From G965212005 sp965212005 (GTDB lineage Bacteria; Pseudomonadota; Gammaproteobacteria; Porifericomitales; Porifericomitaceae): a stretch of 64,000 nucleotides of DNA. The position numbers and the translations under genes are program-made. A model generated the notes under the pieces. It had not been told where the DNA came from. It saw only the letters and a list, made by a program, of their open reading frames with translations, and ran no database searches. Position 1 is the stretch's first letter. Every line of letters begins with the position of its first letter. Of this stretch, positions 39,558 to 48,761 are shown one piece after another. The stretch is taken from positions 62,001-126,000 of the forward strand of contig OZ243038.1 of the NCBI GenBank assembly GCA_965212005.1, in the 5' to 3' direction.

Positions 39558-42116
39558 ATGGATGACGCTGAATTTTCCCGGCATTTGCTTGAGGTAAACC
39601 TCGAAGACGAGATGCGCCAGTCCTATATGGACTATGCGATGAGCGTCATTGTCGGACGAGCCCTGCCTGATGTGCGCGACGGGCTGAAACCGGTGCAGCG
39701 CCGGGTGCTCTACGCGATGCAAAATGCCGGCGTCGATTGGAATAAGCCGTACCGCAAGTCCGCCAAGGTGGTAGGCGAGGTGGTGGGGAACTTTCACCCG
39801 CACGGGGAGACGGCAGTCTATGACACGATTGTGCGCATGGCCCGTGATTTTTCGCTGCGCTACCCGGTGATTGCCGGGCAGGGGAATTTCGGTTCGGTGG
39901 ACGGCGATGCGCCGGCGGCGATGCGTTATACCGAGGTGCGCCTGGCCCGCGTTGCCCACCAGCTGCTGGAGGACATTGACAAGGAAACGGTGGATTTTGT
40001 CCCCAACTACGATAATTCCCAGCAGGAGCCCACCGTCCTGCCGGCCGGTTTTCCCCACCTGCTGGTGAACGGATCCAGCGGCATCGCAGTCGGTATGGCG
40101 ACGAATATCCCGCCCCACAACCTGGGCGAGGTGATCGATGCCACGGTGGCGCTGATCGATGATCCGCAGGCACCGCTGGAGCGGCTGCTGGAGCACCTGC
40201 CGGGACCGGATTTCCCCACTCGCGGAATCATTTACGGCACCGGGAATATCCACACTCTCTACCAGAGCGGGCGCGGGCGCGTGTTGATGCGTGCCCGGAC
40301 CCAGATCGAGCAAACCGAAGGGGGCGGCGTTTCGATCGTGGTGATCGAACTGCCCTACCAGGTGAATAAGGCGCTGTTGATGCAGAAGATCGCCGACGGA
40401 GTGAAAAACAAGAAGCTGACCGGTATCCGCGGGCTGCGCGATGAAACCAACCGGGACGGCATGCGCATGGTCATTGAACTGCGCCGTGGCGAGATCCCGG
40501 AGGTGGTGTTGAACAATCTCTACCAGGACACGCAAATGCAGACCACCTTTGGGGTCAACATGGTGGCCCTGGAAGGAGGCCGCCCGCGGCTGATGAATCT
40601 GCCGGGCATTTTGCGTGCTTTTATTCATCATCGCCGGGAAGTGGTGACCCGCCGCACGCTGTTCCTGTTGCGCAAGGCGCAGCATCGGGCGCACGTGCTG
40701 GAAGGACTGGCGGTGGCCCAGGACAACATCGATCCGGTGGTCGCGTTGATCAAGGCTTCGCCCAATATGGTGGCGGCCCGCCAGGCTTTGCTGGATCGCA
40801 GCTGGTCGCCCGACTCGGTGCTGCCGCTGCTGCGGCAGGTAGATCTGCAGGTGCTGCGCCCGGAGGACGCCGGCGGTTCCTGGGACGAGCAGGGTTATCG
40901 CTTCTCTGAAATACAGGCGCAGGCGATCCTGGACATGCGCCTGCATCGCCTGACCAGCCTGGAGCAGGAAAAGATCCTGGCGGAGTACCGGGAACTGATC
41001 GAGCGCATTCAGGATCTGAACAGCGTGCTGGCACAGCCGGCCCGGGTGATGCAGATCATCCGTGATGAACTGCTGGCGATCCGCGAGCGCTTTGCGGATG
41101 AGCGCCGCACCCTGCTCGTTGAGCAGGAGGAGCACATGCGCATGGAGGACTTGATCACCGAAGAAGACGTGGCCGTTACGCTCTCACATATCGGTTATGT
41201 CAAGGCGCAACCGATCGCAGATTACCGTTCGCAGCGCCGGGGCGGGGTGGGTCGCACGGCCACCGGCGTCAAAGAAGAGGACTTTATCGATCAATTCTTC
41301 ATCGCCAGCACCCACGATTCGATGCTCTGTTTCTCCAGCCTCGGGCGCCTGTACTGGATGAAGGTCTATGAGTTGCCGCAGACGGGTTCTGGAGCGCGTG
41401 GTAAGCCGATCGTGAACCTGTTGTCGCTGAGCGGCGATGAGCGCATTACCGCGGTGCTGTCGGTGCGCGAGTACAGCAGGCAGCAGTCGGTGTTCATGAC
41501 CACCTCGGACGGCACGGTGAAAAAGGTTGTCCTCCAGGCGTTTTCCCGTCCGCGGGCGAAAGGCATTATTGCCATTAACCTGGTCCCCGGCAACCAGCTG
41601 GTCGGCGTGAGCCTGGTGGAGCCGGGTCAACAAATTATGCTGTTCAGCAGTGACGGCCGGGCGGTGCGTTTCTCCGAGAGCGACGTCCGCGCCACCGGTC
41701 GCGCGAGCCGTGGCATCCGCGGCATTCGCCTGCCGCCGGGGAGCCGCCTGATTGCGATGGCGGTGGTGGACCCGGACGCGCCCATCACCGTGCTGACGGC
41801 GACCGCGAACGGCTATGGCAAGCGTACCCCGATGGATCAGTATTCGGTGCGCCGCCGGGGCGGACGTGGTCTGATCTCGATTCAGACCAGTGCGCGCAAC
41901 GGTCCGGTGATCGGAGCGGTGATTGCTCATGCCGAGGATGAAATCATGCTGATCAGCAATCGTGGTCGCCTGGTGCGCACACCGGTCGCCGGCATCTCGG
42001 TAGTGGGACGCAATACGCAGGGAGTACGGCTGATCCGCTTGCAGAAGAACGAGCAGTTGGTGGGGATGGAACGCATTGCCGAAGAGCGCAACGGTGAAAC
42101 CTCGGAGCAGCCGTAG
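39558..42116 (+). CDS. gyrA: DNA gyrase subunit A
   Basis: 852 residues. Cleaves and rejoins DNA during negative supercoiling. Catalytic Tyr lies in AAMRYTEVRLA near residue 121. The quinolone-determining segment reads HPHGETAVYDTIVRMARDFS: Glu and Thr stand where E. coli has Asp82 and Ser83, while the Asp87 position is conserved. The gyrase box-type motif QRRGGVGRTATG is present near 560, and six C-terminal beta-propeller blades follow. There is no long acidic tail. The upstream AT-rich stretch near 39505-39550 probably holds the promoter. Confidence 0.97.
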   Translation: MDDAEFSRHLLEVNLEDEMRQSYMDYAMSVIVGRALPDVRDGLKPVQRRVLYAMQNAGVDWNKPYRKSAKVVGEVVGNFHPHGETAVYDTIVRMARDFSLRYPVIAGQGNFGSVDGDAPAAMRYTEVRLARVAHQLLEDIDKETVDFVPNYDNSQQEPTVLPAGFPHLLVNGSSGIAVGMATNIPPHNLGEVIDATVALIDDPQAPLERLLEHLPGPDFPTRGIIYGTGNIHTLYQSGRGRVLMRARTQIEQTEGGGVSIVVIELPYQVNKALLMQKIADGVKNKKLTGIRGLRDETNRDGMRMVIELRRGEIPEVVLNNLYQDTQMQTTFGVNMVALEGGRPRLMNLPGILRAFIHHRREVVTRRTLFLLRKAQHRAHVLEGLAVAQDNIDPVVALIKASPNMVAARQALLDRSWSPDSVLPLLRQVDLQVLRPEDAGGSWDEQGYRFSEIQAQAILDMRLHRLTSLEQEKILAEYRELIERIQDLNSVLAQPARVMQIIRDELLAIRERFADERRTLLVEQEEHMRMEDLITEEDVAVTLSHIGYVKAQPIADYRSQRRGGVGRTATGVKEEDFIDQFFIASTHDSMLCFSSLGRLYWMKVYELPQTGSGARGKPIVNLLSLSGDERITAVLSVREYSRQQSVFMTTSDGTVKKVVLQAFSRPRAKGIIAINLVPGNQLVGVSLVEPGQQIMLFSSDGRAVRFSESDVRATGRASRGIRGIRLPPGSRLIAMAVVDPDAPITVLTATANGYGKRTPMDQYSVRRRGGRGLISIQTSARNGPVIGAVIAHAEDEIMLISNRGRLVRTPVAGISVVGRNTQGVRLIRLQKNEQLVGMERIAEERNGETSEQP

Positions 42117-42397
42117 CCGTTGCCTGCCGATGGCGCGCTGATCCCGCTGCCGGGCGCGACGCCTGTGAGTGCTGAGCCGGACTTTGGTCCCTGCGTCTGC
42201 GTTGCGGGCAGGGGCGCGCGCCCCGGGTGCGGTCCACGCGCAGGACGCGATGGCTTCCCGTACCCGTTGGCCGGGGACCGGTGCTGCGTGCCGGCGGCCG
42301 GGGCGGTGCGGTTTGTTACTGACTTTTCGTTGCTGCCTGCGGTCGCTTTCCGTTCGCTTCGCCGCTGTGCCGCGCCGCTGCCGGCTGCGTGCTCCGC

Positions 42398-43531
42398 GTG
42401 CCTTTGATTCAGCATTGCGGGCGCAGCCGGGCGGCATTGAATTTTGCCGCCGGGCCCGGAATGCTGCCGGCGACGGTGCTGAACCAGGCGGCCCGGGAAT
42501 TGAGCGGCGCCACAGACGCCTCCCCGGCACCGCTGCCGGCCCTGGAGTGGTCGCATCGGGGGAGCGCTTTTGGCATGGTGCTGGAGCAACTTGAGGAGGC
42601 GCTGCGCGCCTTGCTGGGGATTGCCCGAAACTACCGGATCCTGTTCGTACAGGGCGGTGCCAGCGCGCAGTTTGCCATGGTGCCGCTGAACCTGTTGCCG
42701 AGTCACGCCAGTGCCGATTACCTGCATACCGGCTATTGGTCGGGCCGGGCGCTGGCGGAGGCACAGCGTTTGGGAGCGGCCGGTCTGGGCCAGGCACGTT
42801 TGGCGGCGGACGGTTCCCCCGACCGCTTTACCTGCATCCCGCCGCGTGCCCGGTGGCAACCGGATGCCGACGCGGCCTACCTGTATTACACGGAAAATGA
42901 GACCGTGCAGGGGGTGGAGTTTCCCCAGCTTCCTGAATCCGGCACGGTGCCGCTGGTGGCGGACATGACTTCCAATTTTTTATCGCGCCCGGTTCCGATC
43001 GAGCGTTTCGCCTTGCTCTTTGCCGGGGCGCAGAAAAATCTGGGGCCGCCCGGCTTGACCGTGGTGGTGGTGCGCGAAGACCTGATCGGCCGTGCGGCCC
43101 CCGGCACCCCCAGCCTGTGTGACTACCAGGTGCTTGAGGCCAGCCGCTCCCTGTACAATACTCCTCCCACCTTCTGCTGGTACGTTGCCTTGTTGTTCGT
43201 GCAATGGTTGCGGGAGCAGGGGGGAGTAGAGCGGATCGCGGCGCGTAACCAGCGCAAGGCGAACTCGCTTTACCAGGCGATTGATGCTTCCGGTTTGTAC
43301 CGTAACGAGGTTTGTCCCTGCTGCCGCTCCCGCATGAACGTGACTTTCCGGCTGCAGGCAGAGTCGTTGACGCCGCTTTTTCTGGACCAGGCGGAGCGCG
43401 CGGCGCTGTATGGTCTCGGCGGTCACCGCAGTTGCGGCGGACTGCGCGCTTCTTTGTATAACGCCGTGTCAGAGCAGGACGTAAAAGTATTGGTGGAATT
43501 TATGCGCGAGTTTGAGCGTTGTTATGGTTGA
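42398..43531 (+). CDS. serC: Phosphoserine aminotransferase
   Basis: About 377 residues. PLP enzyme forming phosphoserine from phosphohydroxypyruvate. Motifs: ALNFAAGPGMLPATVL at the start, EWSHRG, FVQGGASAQFAMVPLNLL, and the PLP lysine in LLFAGAQKNLGPPGLTVV. Start is GTG 42398 or 42389; neither has a strong ribosome site. The preceding 42117-42397 is GC-rich spacer without a gene. The stop lies inside the pheA start (8-base overlap). Confidence 0.95.
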   Translation: MPLIQHCGRSRAALNFAAGPGMLPATVLNQAARELSGATDASPAPLPALEWSHRGSAFGMVLEQLEEALRALLGIARNYRILFVQGGASAQFAMVPLNLLPSHASADYLHTGYWSGRALAEAQRLGAAGLGQARLAADGSPDRFTCIPPRARWQPDADAAYLYYTENETVQGVEFPQLPESGTVPLVADMTSNFLSRPVPIERFALLFAGAQKNLGPPGLTVVVVREDLIGRAAPGTPSLCDYQVLEASRSLYNTPPTFCWYVALLFVQWLREQGGVERIAARNQRKANSLYQAIDASGLYRNEVCPCCRSRMNVTFRLQAESLTPLFLDQAERAALYGLGGHRSCGGLRASLYNAVSEQDVKVLVEFMREFERCYG

Positions 43532-44753
43532 CCGGGACGCGGCGGCGGCATTGGCACGCCTGCGTGAGCGGGTGGACGCACTGGACCGGGAGTTGCTGCG
43601 GCTGTTTAATGATCGGGCGCGCATTGCCATTGAAACGGCTCGGCTCAAGCAGCAGCAGCAGATGGATTTGCACAGCGCGGAACGCGAGCAGGACGTGCTG
43701 CGCCGGGTAATGGAAGAAAATTCCGGACCGCTGGAGCCGCAGCAGGTGACGCGGCTGTTCCGTGAATTGATGTCAAGCTGCCTGGCGCTGCAGCAGCAGC
43801 AGTGCCGCGAGCAGCCATCGGCAGCGCCGGTCGGGCAGCAGGGCCGGCCTGTCTCCGCTGCCGCGCCGACCGGCATCGCCTGTCTGGGGCCGGCCGGCAC
43901 CTTCAGTCACGTCGCGGTGCTGGAATATTTCGGCGCCGCCGCCAGGCCGCGTTTTCATGGCGTGATTCAACAGGTTTTTCAGGACGTTGAGGCAGGCACG
44001 GCTGCCCTGGGCGTGGTGCCGGTGGAAAATTCCATTGAAGGCGGGGTCAACGATACCTTGAGCGTGTTGCAGCAGGACCACCGCTTCGGTCTGGCGTTGC
44101 GCGGGAGTCCGGGCGACTTGGCGCTGTTGCCCGCGGCGACGCCGCGCATTTGCGGTGAACTCGACCTGGAAATTCATCATCACCTGCTGAGCCAGGCCGC
44201 GGACCTGCCGCAGATCCGCGTAGTCACCGGACATATTCAGTCATTGGCGCAGTGCAGACACTGGCTGGACCGGAACCTGCCGCGCGCGCAGCGGATGTTT
44301 TGCGCCAGCAGCGCCGAAGCGGCGCAGCGTGCCGCCGGCGATGCGGAAACGGCGGCGATTGCCGGTGCCGCGGCGGCTCGGTACTATCGTCTGCCCCGGC
44401 TGGCGACCAACATAGAGGACCAGCCCGACAATAATACCCGCTTTTTGCTGTTGGGTCGGCAGACCGCCTCGCCCAGCGGTAAAGACAAGACCTCACTGTT
44501 GCTGGGCATCGCCAACCAGGTCGGCGCGCTGTACCGGATCCTGGAGTGTTTCGCCGCCGCGCAGGTGAACCTGAGCTTTATTCAGTCGCGACCGGTACCG
44601 GGCCATCGGCGACCGGGGCGGGAATACGAATTTTTTGTCGATGCGCTGGGACATGTGCGGGAAGAGTCCATGCAGGCTGCCTTGAACCATTTGCAGGAAC
44701 ACGGCGCCAACGTGCGTTGGCTCGGCTCCTATGCGCAATCGGCGCGGTCTTGA
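43524..44753 (+). CDS. pheA: Bifunctional chorismate mutase / prephenate dehydratase (P-protein)
   Basis: 409 residues from ATG 43524. Residues ~1-95: AroQ chorismate mutase (LRERVDALDRELLRLFNDRA). Residues ~115-300: prephenate dehydratase (CLGPAGTFSHVAVLEYFG, VVPVENSIEGGVN, and TRF in DNNTRFLLLG). Residues ~318-400: regulatory ACT domain with a variant ESRP motif (LSFIQSRPVPG), the site of Phe feedback. A Gln-rich linker joins the first two. 8-base overlap with serC. The following 44754-45045 is GC-rich spacer with no gene I can support. Confidence 0.96.
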   Translation: MVDRDAAAALARLRERVDALDRELLRLFNDRARIAIETARLKQQQQMDLHSAEREQDVLRRVMEENSGPLEPQQVTRLFRELMSSCLALQQQQCREQPSAAPVGQQGRPVSAAAPTGIACLGPAGTFSHVAVLEYFGAAARPRFHGVIQQVFQDVEAGTAALGVVPVENSIEGGVNDTLSVLQQDHRFGLALRGSPGDLALLPAATPRICGELDLEIHHHLLSQAADLPQIRVVTGHIQSLAQCRHWLDRNLPRAQRMFCASSAEAAQRAAGDAETAAIAGAAAARYYRLPRLATNIEDQPDNNTRFLLLGRQTASPSGKDKTSLLLGIANQVGALYRILECFAAAQVNLSFIQSRPVPGHRRPGREYEFFVDALGHVREESMQAALNHLQEHGANVRWLGSYAQSARS

Positions 44754-45045
44754 GCGATGCTCCGGCAAGCCGCGGGCGGCAGGCTTTGCGCATGGCATGC
44801 GCCCGGCACCTCGGCGCCGGTGTATGCCTTGGCCTCCGGCCCGCGGGGGTCGTTGACTGATGCGCCCGCACGCCACCGTTTCCGCCTGGTCCCGGCCCCT
44901 GCGGGTCGCGGCCGTGCGCTCGCCGGAGCCGGCCCGGTGAGGCATCGGCGGTTGACTGATCGGCTCGCCGGTGGCGCCGGCCCGGCCCGGGTGTGCCGGT
45001 ACCTCCCGCCGGGCGCGGTTGGCGCATCGCCGTGGCAGTCGTGCC

Positions 45046-46164
45046 ATGTCCGCTAGGAGCGCCGATCGCCACCTGCTTGCCCTGGCGAGTCCGGCGGTAG
45101 CCGGGCTGCGACCTTACGAGCCTGGCGGGCATGCCGAGGAGATCGCGCGCCGTTATGGCCTGGAGCGTATGTTGCTGCTGGCTTCCAATGAGAACGCGCT
45201 GGGTGCCGGCCCGGCCGCCCGAAAGGCGCTGCAGCGCTTGCCGGAGCTGAACCGTTACCCGGATGCCAACGGGTCTGCGCTCAAGCGGGACCTGGCGGAC
45301 CGGCACGGCGTGGAAGCCGGGCAGATCACGTTGGGGAACGGCTCCAACGACGTGTTGGAACTGATCGCGCGGGCGCTGCTGACGCCGCAATACGAGGTCG
45401 TCTATTCGCAATACGCTTTCATCGTCTATGCGCTGGTGACCCGGGCGCTGGGGGCGCGTGCGGTTGAAGTGCCGGCGCACGATTATGCGCACGACCCGCA
45501 GGCGCTGGCGGCATCAGTCAGTGCGCGCACCCGCTTGCTCTACATAGCCAACCCGAATAATCCAACCGGCACTTTCCTCTCCGCCGCGCAGTTGCGGCGC
45601 CTGTTGCAGAACCTGCCAGAGCACGTGGTGGCGGTGATCGATGAGGCGTATTGCGAATATGCCACCGTACCGGACTATCCGCGCTGTATTCCCTGGATTA
45701 AGGAATTTCCGCGCCTGGTGGTCACGCGCACCTTCTCCAAGATCTACGGCCTGGCCGGACTGCGCGTCGGATACGCGGTCTCCCGCCCGGAATTGGCCGA
45801 CTTGATGAACCGGGTGCGGCAGCCTTTTAACGTCAATGTACTCGGACAGCAGGCGGCGCGCGCCGCCTTGCAGGACCAGGGGCACCTGGAGCACAGTGTG
45901 CGCCTGAACAGTGCCGGGCAGGAGCAGTGGCGCGAAGCTTGCGCCCGGCTCGGGCTGCGCCGGATCGATGCTTTGGGTAATTTCATTTGCCTGGACCTGG
46001 CGCGACCGGCGCAGCCGATCTTTGAGCAGTTGCTGCGCCAGGGGATCCTGGTGCGGCCATTGCATGGCTTCGGCATGCCCCGGCATCTGCGCATCAGCAT
46101 CGGTCTGGAACAGGAGAACCAGCGCTGCATCCAGGCCTTGCAGCAGGCGCTGGAGACGGCATGA
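45046..46164 (+). CDS. hisC: Histidinol-phosphate aminotransferase (aromatic aminotransferase-like)
   Basis: 372 residues from ATG 45046. Fold-type I PLP enzyme: LLASNENALGAGPAARKAL, LGNGSNDVLELIARALL, YIANPNNPTGTFLS, VIDEAYCEYA and PLP lysine in TRTFSKIYGLAGLRVGYA. In this gene order (pheA-hisC-tyrA-aroA) it is the hisC2 type and may also transaminate aromatic precursors. The stop overlaps a broken tyrA start by four bases. The last ~100 bp are included in a 209-bp tandem duplication. Confidence 0.94.
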   Translation: MSARSADRHLLALASPAVAGLRPYEPGGHAEEIARRYGLERMLLLASNENALGAGPAARKALQRLPELNRYPDANGSALKRDLADRHGVEAGQITLGNGSNDVLELIARALLTPQYEVVYSQYAFIVYALVTRALGARAVEVPAHDYAHDPQALAASVSARTRLLYIANPNNPTGTFLSAAQLRRLLQNLPEHVVAVIDEAYCEYATVPDYPRCIPWIKEFPRLVVTRTFSKIYGLAGLRVGYAVSRPELADLMNRVRQPFNVNVLGQQAARAALQDQGHLEHSVRLNSAGQEQWREACARLGLRRIDALGNFICLDLARPAQPIFEQLLRQGILVRPLHGFGMPRHLRISIGLEQENQRCIQALQQALETA

Positions 46165-46479
46165 ATTCCCACTCGCAGACCCGGACGTCGCTGGGCACGG
46201 TGGCCGTGCTCGGGGTTGGGTTGATCGGTGGTTCTTTGCTGCGGGCGCTGCGCCGCGTTGCCTATCCGCCGCATGGCTTCGGCATGCCCCGGCATCTGCG
46301 CATCAGCATCGGTTTGGAACAGGAGCACCAGCGCTGCATCCAGACCTTGCAGCAGGCGCTGGAGACGGCATGAATTCTCACTCGCAGACCCGGACGTCGC
46401 TGGGCACGGTGGCCGTGCTCGGGGTTGGGTTGATCGGCGGTTCTTTGCTGCGGGCGCTGCGCCGCGTTGCATCTCCGCC
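46062..46479 (+). repeat. Tandem duplication, 2 x 209 bp, across the hisC/tyrA junction
   Basis: Copy 1 (46062-46270) and copy 2 (46271-46479) each contain the last ~34 codons of hisC, the ATGA overlap and the first ~34 codons of tyrA. Copies differ at a handful of positions (for example CCCACTCG and CTCACTCG). The boundaries lie in short CCGCCGC-like sequence. Intact hisC ends in copy 1 and intact tyrA starts in copy 2. Confidence 0.93.
46161..46373 (+). pseudogene. Broken tyrA start fused to a hisC tail
   Basis: A 70-residue frame: MNSHSQTRTSLGTVAVLGVG plus LIGGSLLRALRRVA from tyrA, then HGFGMPRHLRISIGLEQEHQ onward from hisC, ending TLQQALETA. Created by the 209-bp duplication; its TGA overlaps the ATG of the intact tyrA in the same ATGA arrangement. 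It holds half a dinucleotide-binding site and is unlikely to be functional, but its translation may maintain coupling to tyrA. Confidence 0.85.
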
Positions 46480-47284
46480 GCGGCTGATCGCCTGGGACCC
46501 GGACCGGCAGGCGCTGCGCCGGGCGCGGGAGCAGGCTTTGCTGGACGCCGACTGCCACTCTGCGCAGCAGGCGTTGGAGCAGGCGGACCTGGTGATTTTG
46601 AGCGCGCCACCCGCGGCTTGCGAGCAATTGCTGAAAGAGCTTGCCGGCCTGCCCGCCGGGCATTGGCCGGAGGCCACGGTGCTGAGTGACGTGTGCAGCA
46701 GCAAGCTCAGTATCGTTCAGTTGGCGCGGCAGTTGCTGCGGGACCGGCTGCCTGTTTTCGTACCCGCGCATCCGGTCGCCGGCACCGAGCACAGCGGGAT
46801 AGAAGCGGCTCGCGCCGATCTGTTCGATCGATGCCAGGTGATCCTGACGCCGCTGGCACAGACCTGCGCGGCTGCCTGCGATCGGGTGGAGAGTTTGTGG
46901 CGAGCGGCGGGAGCGGCGCAGGTGATGCGGATGGAGCCGGAGCGGCACGACCAGTTGATGGCCGCGGTCAGCCACTTACCGCACGTGCTGGCTTATGCGC
47001 TGGTGGATTGTTTGGCGCGACATCCGCAGCGGGACGATTTGTTCTGCTTTGCCGCCGGGGGATTTGCCGACTTTACCCGCATCGCCTCCAGCAGTCCGCA
47101 GATGTGGCAGCAAATCTGCCTGCGCAACCGGGAACCGATCCTGGCCGGCCTGGAACATTTCCAGTCTGCCCTGGAAAGTTTGCAGCAGGCGCTGCGCAAC
47201 GAGGACGCGGAACGGTTGCTGGAGGTTTTTCAGCGCGCCCGCGCCGCCCGGGCCGAATACCGGAAGCGCTGTCGAGATGAGTGA
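46370..47284 (+). CDS. tyrA: Prephenate dehydrogenase
   Basis: 304 residues from ATG 46370. NAD-binding motif AVLGVGLIGGSLLRAL at residue 14; LSDVCSSKLSIV; VPAHPVAGTEHSGIEAARAD near 127 with the catalytic His; SHLPHVLAYALVD; and GGFADFTRIASSSPQMW. Oxidatively decarboxylates prephenate for tyrosine. The stop overlaps the aroA start by eight bases. In some pseudomonads tyrA and aroA are fused; here they are separate. Confidence 0.95.
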   Translation: MNSHSQTRTSLGTVAVLGVGLIGGSLLRALRRVASPPRLIAWDPDRQALRRAREQALLDADCHSAQQALEQADLVILSAPPAACEQLLKELAGLPAGHWPEATVLSDVCSSKLSIVQLARQLLRDRLPVFVPAHPVAGTEHSGIEAARADLFDRCQVILTPLAQTCAAACDRVESLWRAAGAAQVMRMEPERHDQLMAAVSHLPHVLAYALVDCLARHPQRDDLFCFAAGGFADFTRIASSSPQMWQQICLRNREPILAGLEHFQSALESLQQALRNEDAERLLEVFQRARAARAEYRKRCRDE

Positions 47285-48635
47285 ATTGGATTACCGGGTA
47301 GTGCCGGGCGGTGCTTTGCGCGGCCGGGTGGACATTCCGGGAGACAAATCGATTTCGCACCGGGCGTTGCTGCTCGGTTCGATCGCCGAGGGAGAAACGA
47401 GGCTGCAGGGACTACTGCGCAGCACCGACGTGCTGGCGAGTTGGCGCGCATTGGAGGCACTGGGCGTGCATATCGAGCAAGGTCCGCGGGATATCGTGTC
47501 GGTGCAGGGCCGGGGCCTGCATGGTTTGCAGGCCCCGGCCGCGCCCCTGGCTCTCGGTAATTCCGGCACTTCGGCCCGGCTGTTGGCGGGCCTGCTGTGC
47601 GCCCAGCCGTTCGATTGCGTGCTGGAGGGTGATATGTCACTGTCGCGGCGCCCGATGCAGCGCCTGGTCGATCCGCTGCAGCGCATGGGAGCCTCTCTGC
47701 GCGCCAGTGAGCAGGGCACGTTGCCGCTGCGGATCAGTGGCGGTCGCGCCTTGCGCGGCATCGACTGGCGCCTGCCGATAGCGAGCGCGCAGTTGAAGTC
47801 TTGCCTGCTGTTGGCCGGACTCTATGCCGAGGGTACGCTGCGCCTGCAGGAGCCATTGCCCAGCCGTGATCACACCGAGCGCATGTTGGAGCGTTTCGCT
47901 TGTCCGTTGCGTCGTGAAGCGGACGCGATCGTTTTGTCCGGAGGCGCTCAGCCGCAGGCGACGGAGCTGCAAGTACCGGCAGATCTGTCCTCGGCCGCGT
48001 TTTTCCTGCTCGGTGCCAGCATCGCTCCTGCTTCTGAATTGCTTCTGCCCGGGATCGGGGTGAATCCGACGCGCCGGGCGGTGATCGATCTGCTGCTTCA
48101 GATGGGAGCCAAGATCTGGCTTGAGAATGAGCGGCTGTGCGGTGCCGAGCCGGTGGCCGACCTGCGGGTGCGCACTGCGCCGCGCCTGCATGCCATCGAT
48201 ATTCCGCCGGAGCAGGTGCCGCGGGCGATCGATGAACTGCCGGCGTTGCTGATCGCCGCGGCTTGTGCACGAGGACAGACCCGCCTGCGTGGAGCCCGGG
48301 AGTTACGCTTTAAGGAAAGTGATCGGATCGATGCGATGGTCGCCGGCTTGCGTGCGCTGGGAATTGAGGCGACTGCTTTTGAGGATGGATTGACGGTGCG
48401 GGGCGGGTATTTACGCGGAGGCGTGGTGGACGCCCGGGGCGATCACCGTATCGCGATGGCCTTCACGATGGCCGGGTTAGTCGCCCAGGACGTAGTGCGG
48501 ATTCGTTCCTGTCGGCAGGTGGAGACTTCTTTTCCGAGTTTCGCCGCGCGGGCGCAGGCGGCGGGCATGGAGCTGCGGGTTGCTCCCGGCGATCGGGCCA
48601 GGGACGCCGTCTCATCGCTGGGGGCGGAGGGTTGA
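47277..48635 (+). CDS. aroA: 3-phosphoshikimate 1-carboxyvinyltransferase (EPSP synthase)
   Basis: 452 residues from ATG 47277. Shikimate pathway step joining PEP and shikimate-3-phosphate. Motifs: VDIPGDKSISHRALLLGSIA, LALGNSGTSARLLAGLL, GDMSLSRRPMQRLVDPLQRM, ELRFKESDRIDAM and DARGDHRIAMAFTMAGL. The NSGTSARL form is unlike the E. coli NAGTAMRP form and suggests a class II-type enzyme. It overlaps tyrA by eight bases. Confidence 0.96.
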   Translation: MSELDYRVVPGGALRGRVDIPGDKSISHRALLLGSIAEGETRLQGLLRSTDVLASWRALEALGVHIEQGPRDIVSVQGRGLHGLQAPAAPLALGNSGTSARLLAGLLCAQPFDCVLEGDMSLSRRPMQRLVDPLQRMGASLRASEQGTLPLRISGGRALRGIDWRLPIASAQLKSCLLLAGLYAEGTLRLQEPLPSRDHTERMLERFACPLRREADAIVLSGGAQPQATELQVPADLSSAAFFLLGASIAPASELLLPGIGVNPTRRAVIDLLLQMGAKIWLENERLCGAEPVADLRVRTAPRLHAIDIPPEQVPRAIDELPALLIAAACARGQTRLRGARELRFKESDRIDAMVAGLRALGIEATAFEDGLTVRGGYLRGGVVDARGDHRIAMAFTMAGLVAQDVVRIRSCRQVETSFPSFAARAQAAGMELRVAPGDRARDAVSSLGAEG

Positions 48636-48761
48636 CGTGGGCAAAGAGCCGTTCCGCCTGCCGCTGGTCCCCGATCCATTACCGGACTCTCTCGCCGCCG
48701 GTGCCGGGCACAGGGCCGTGCGGGCGGGTGTTGCCGCGCCGCCGCAGCGCTGGGACACGGC

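Noticed and set aside
44754..45045. Extension of hisC to 44971 and other frames in the pheA-hisC gap
   Set aside because: Residues before MSARSADRH are Arg/Pro-rich and unrelated to the family; ATG 45046 gives the normal length.
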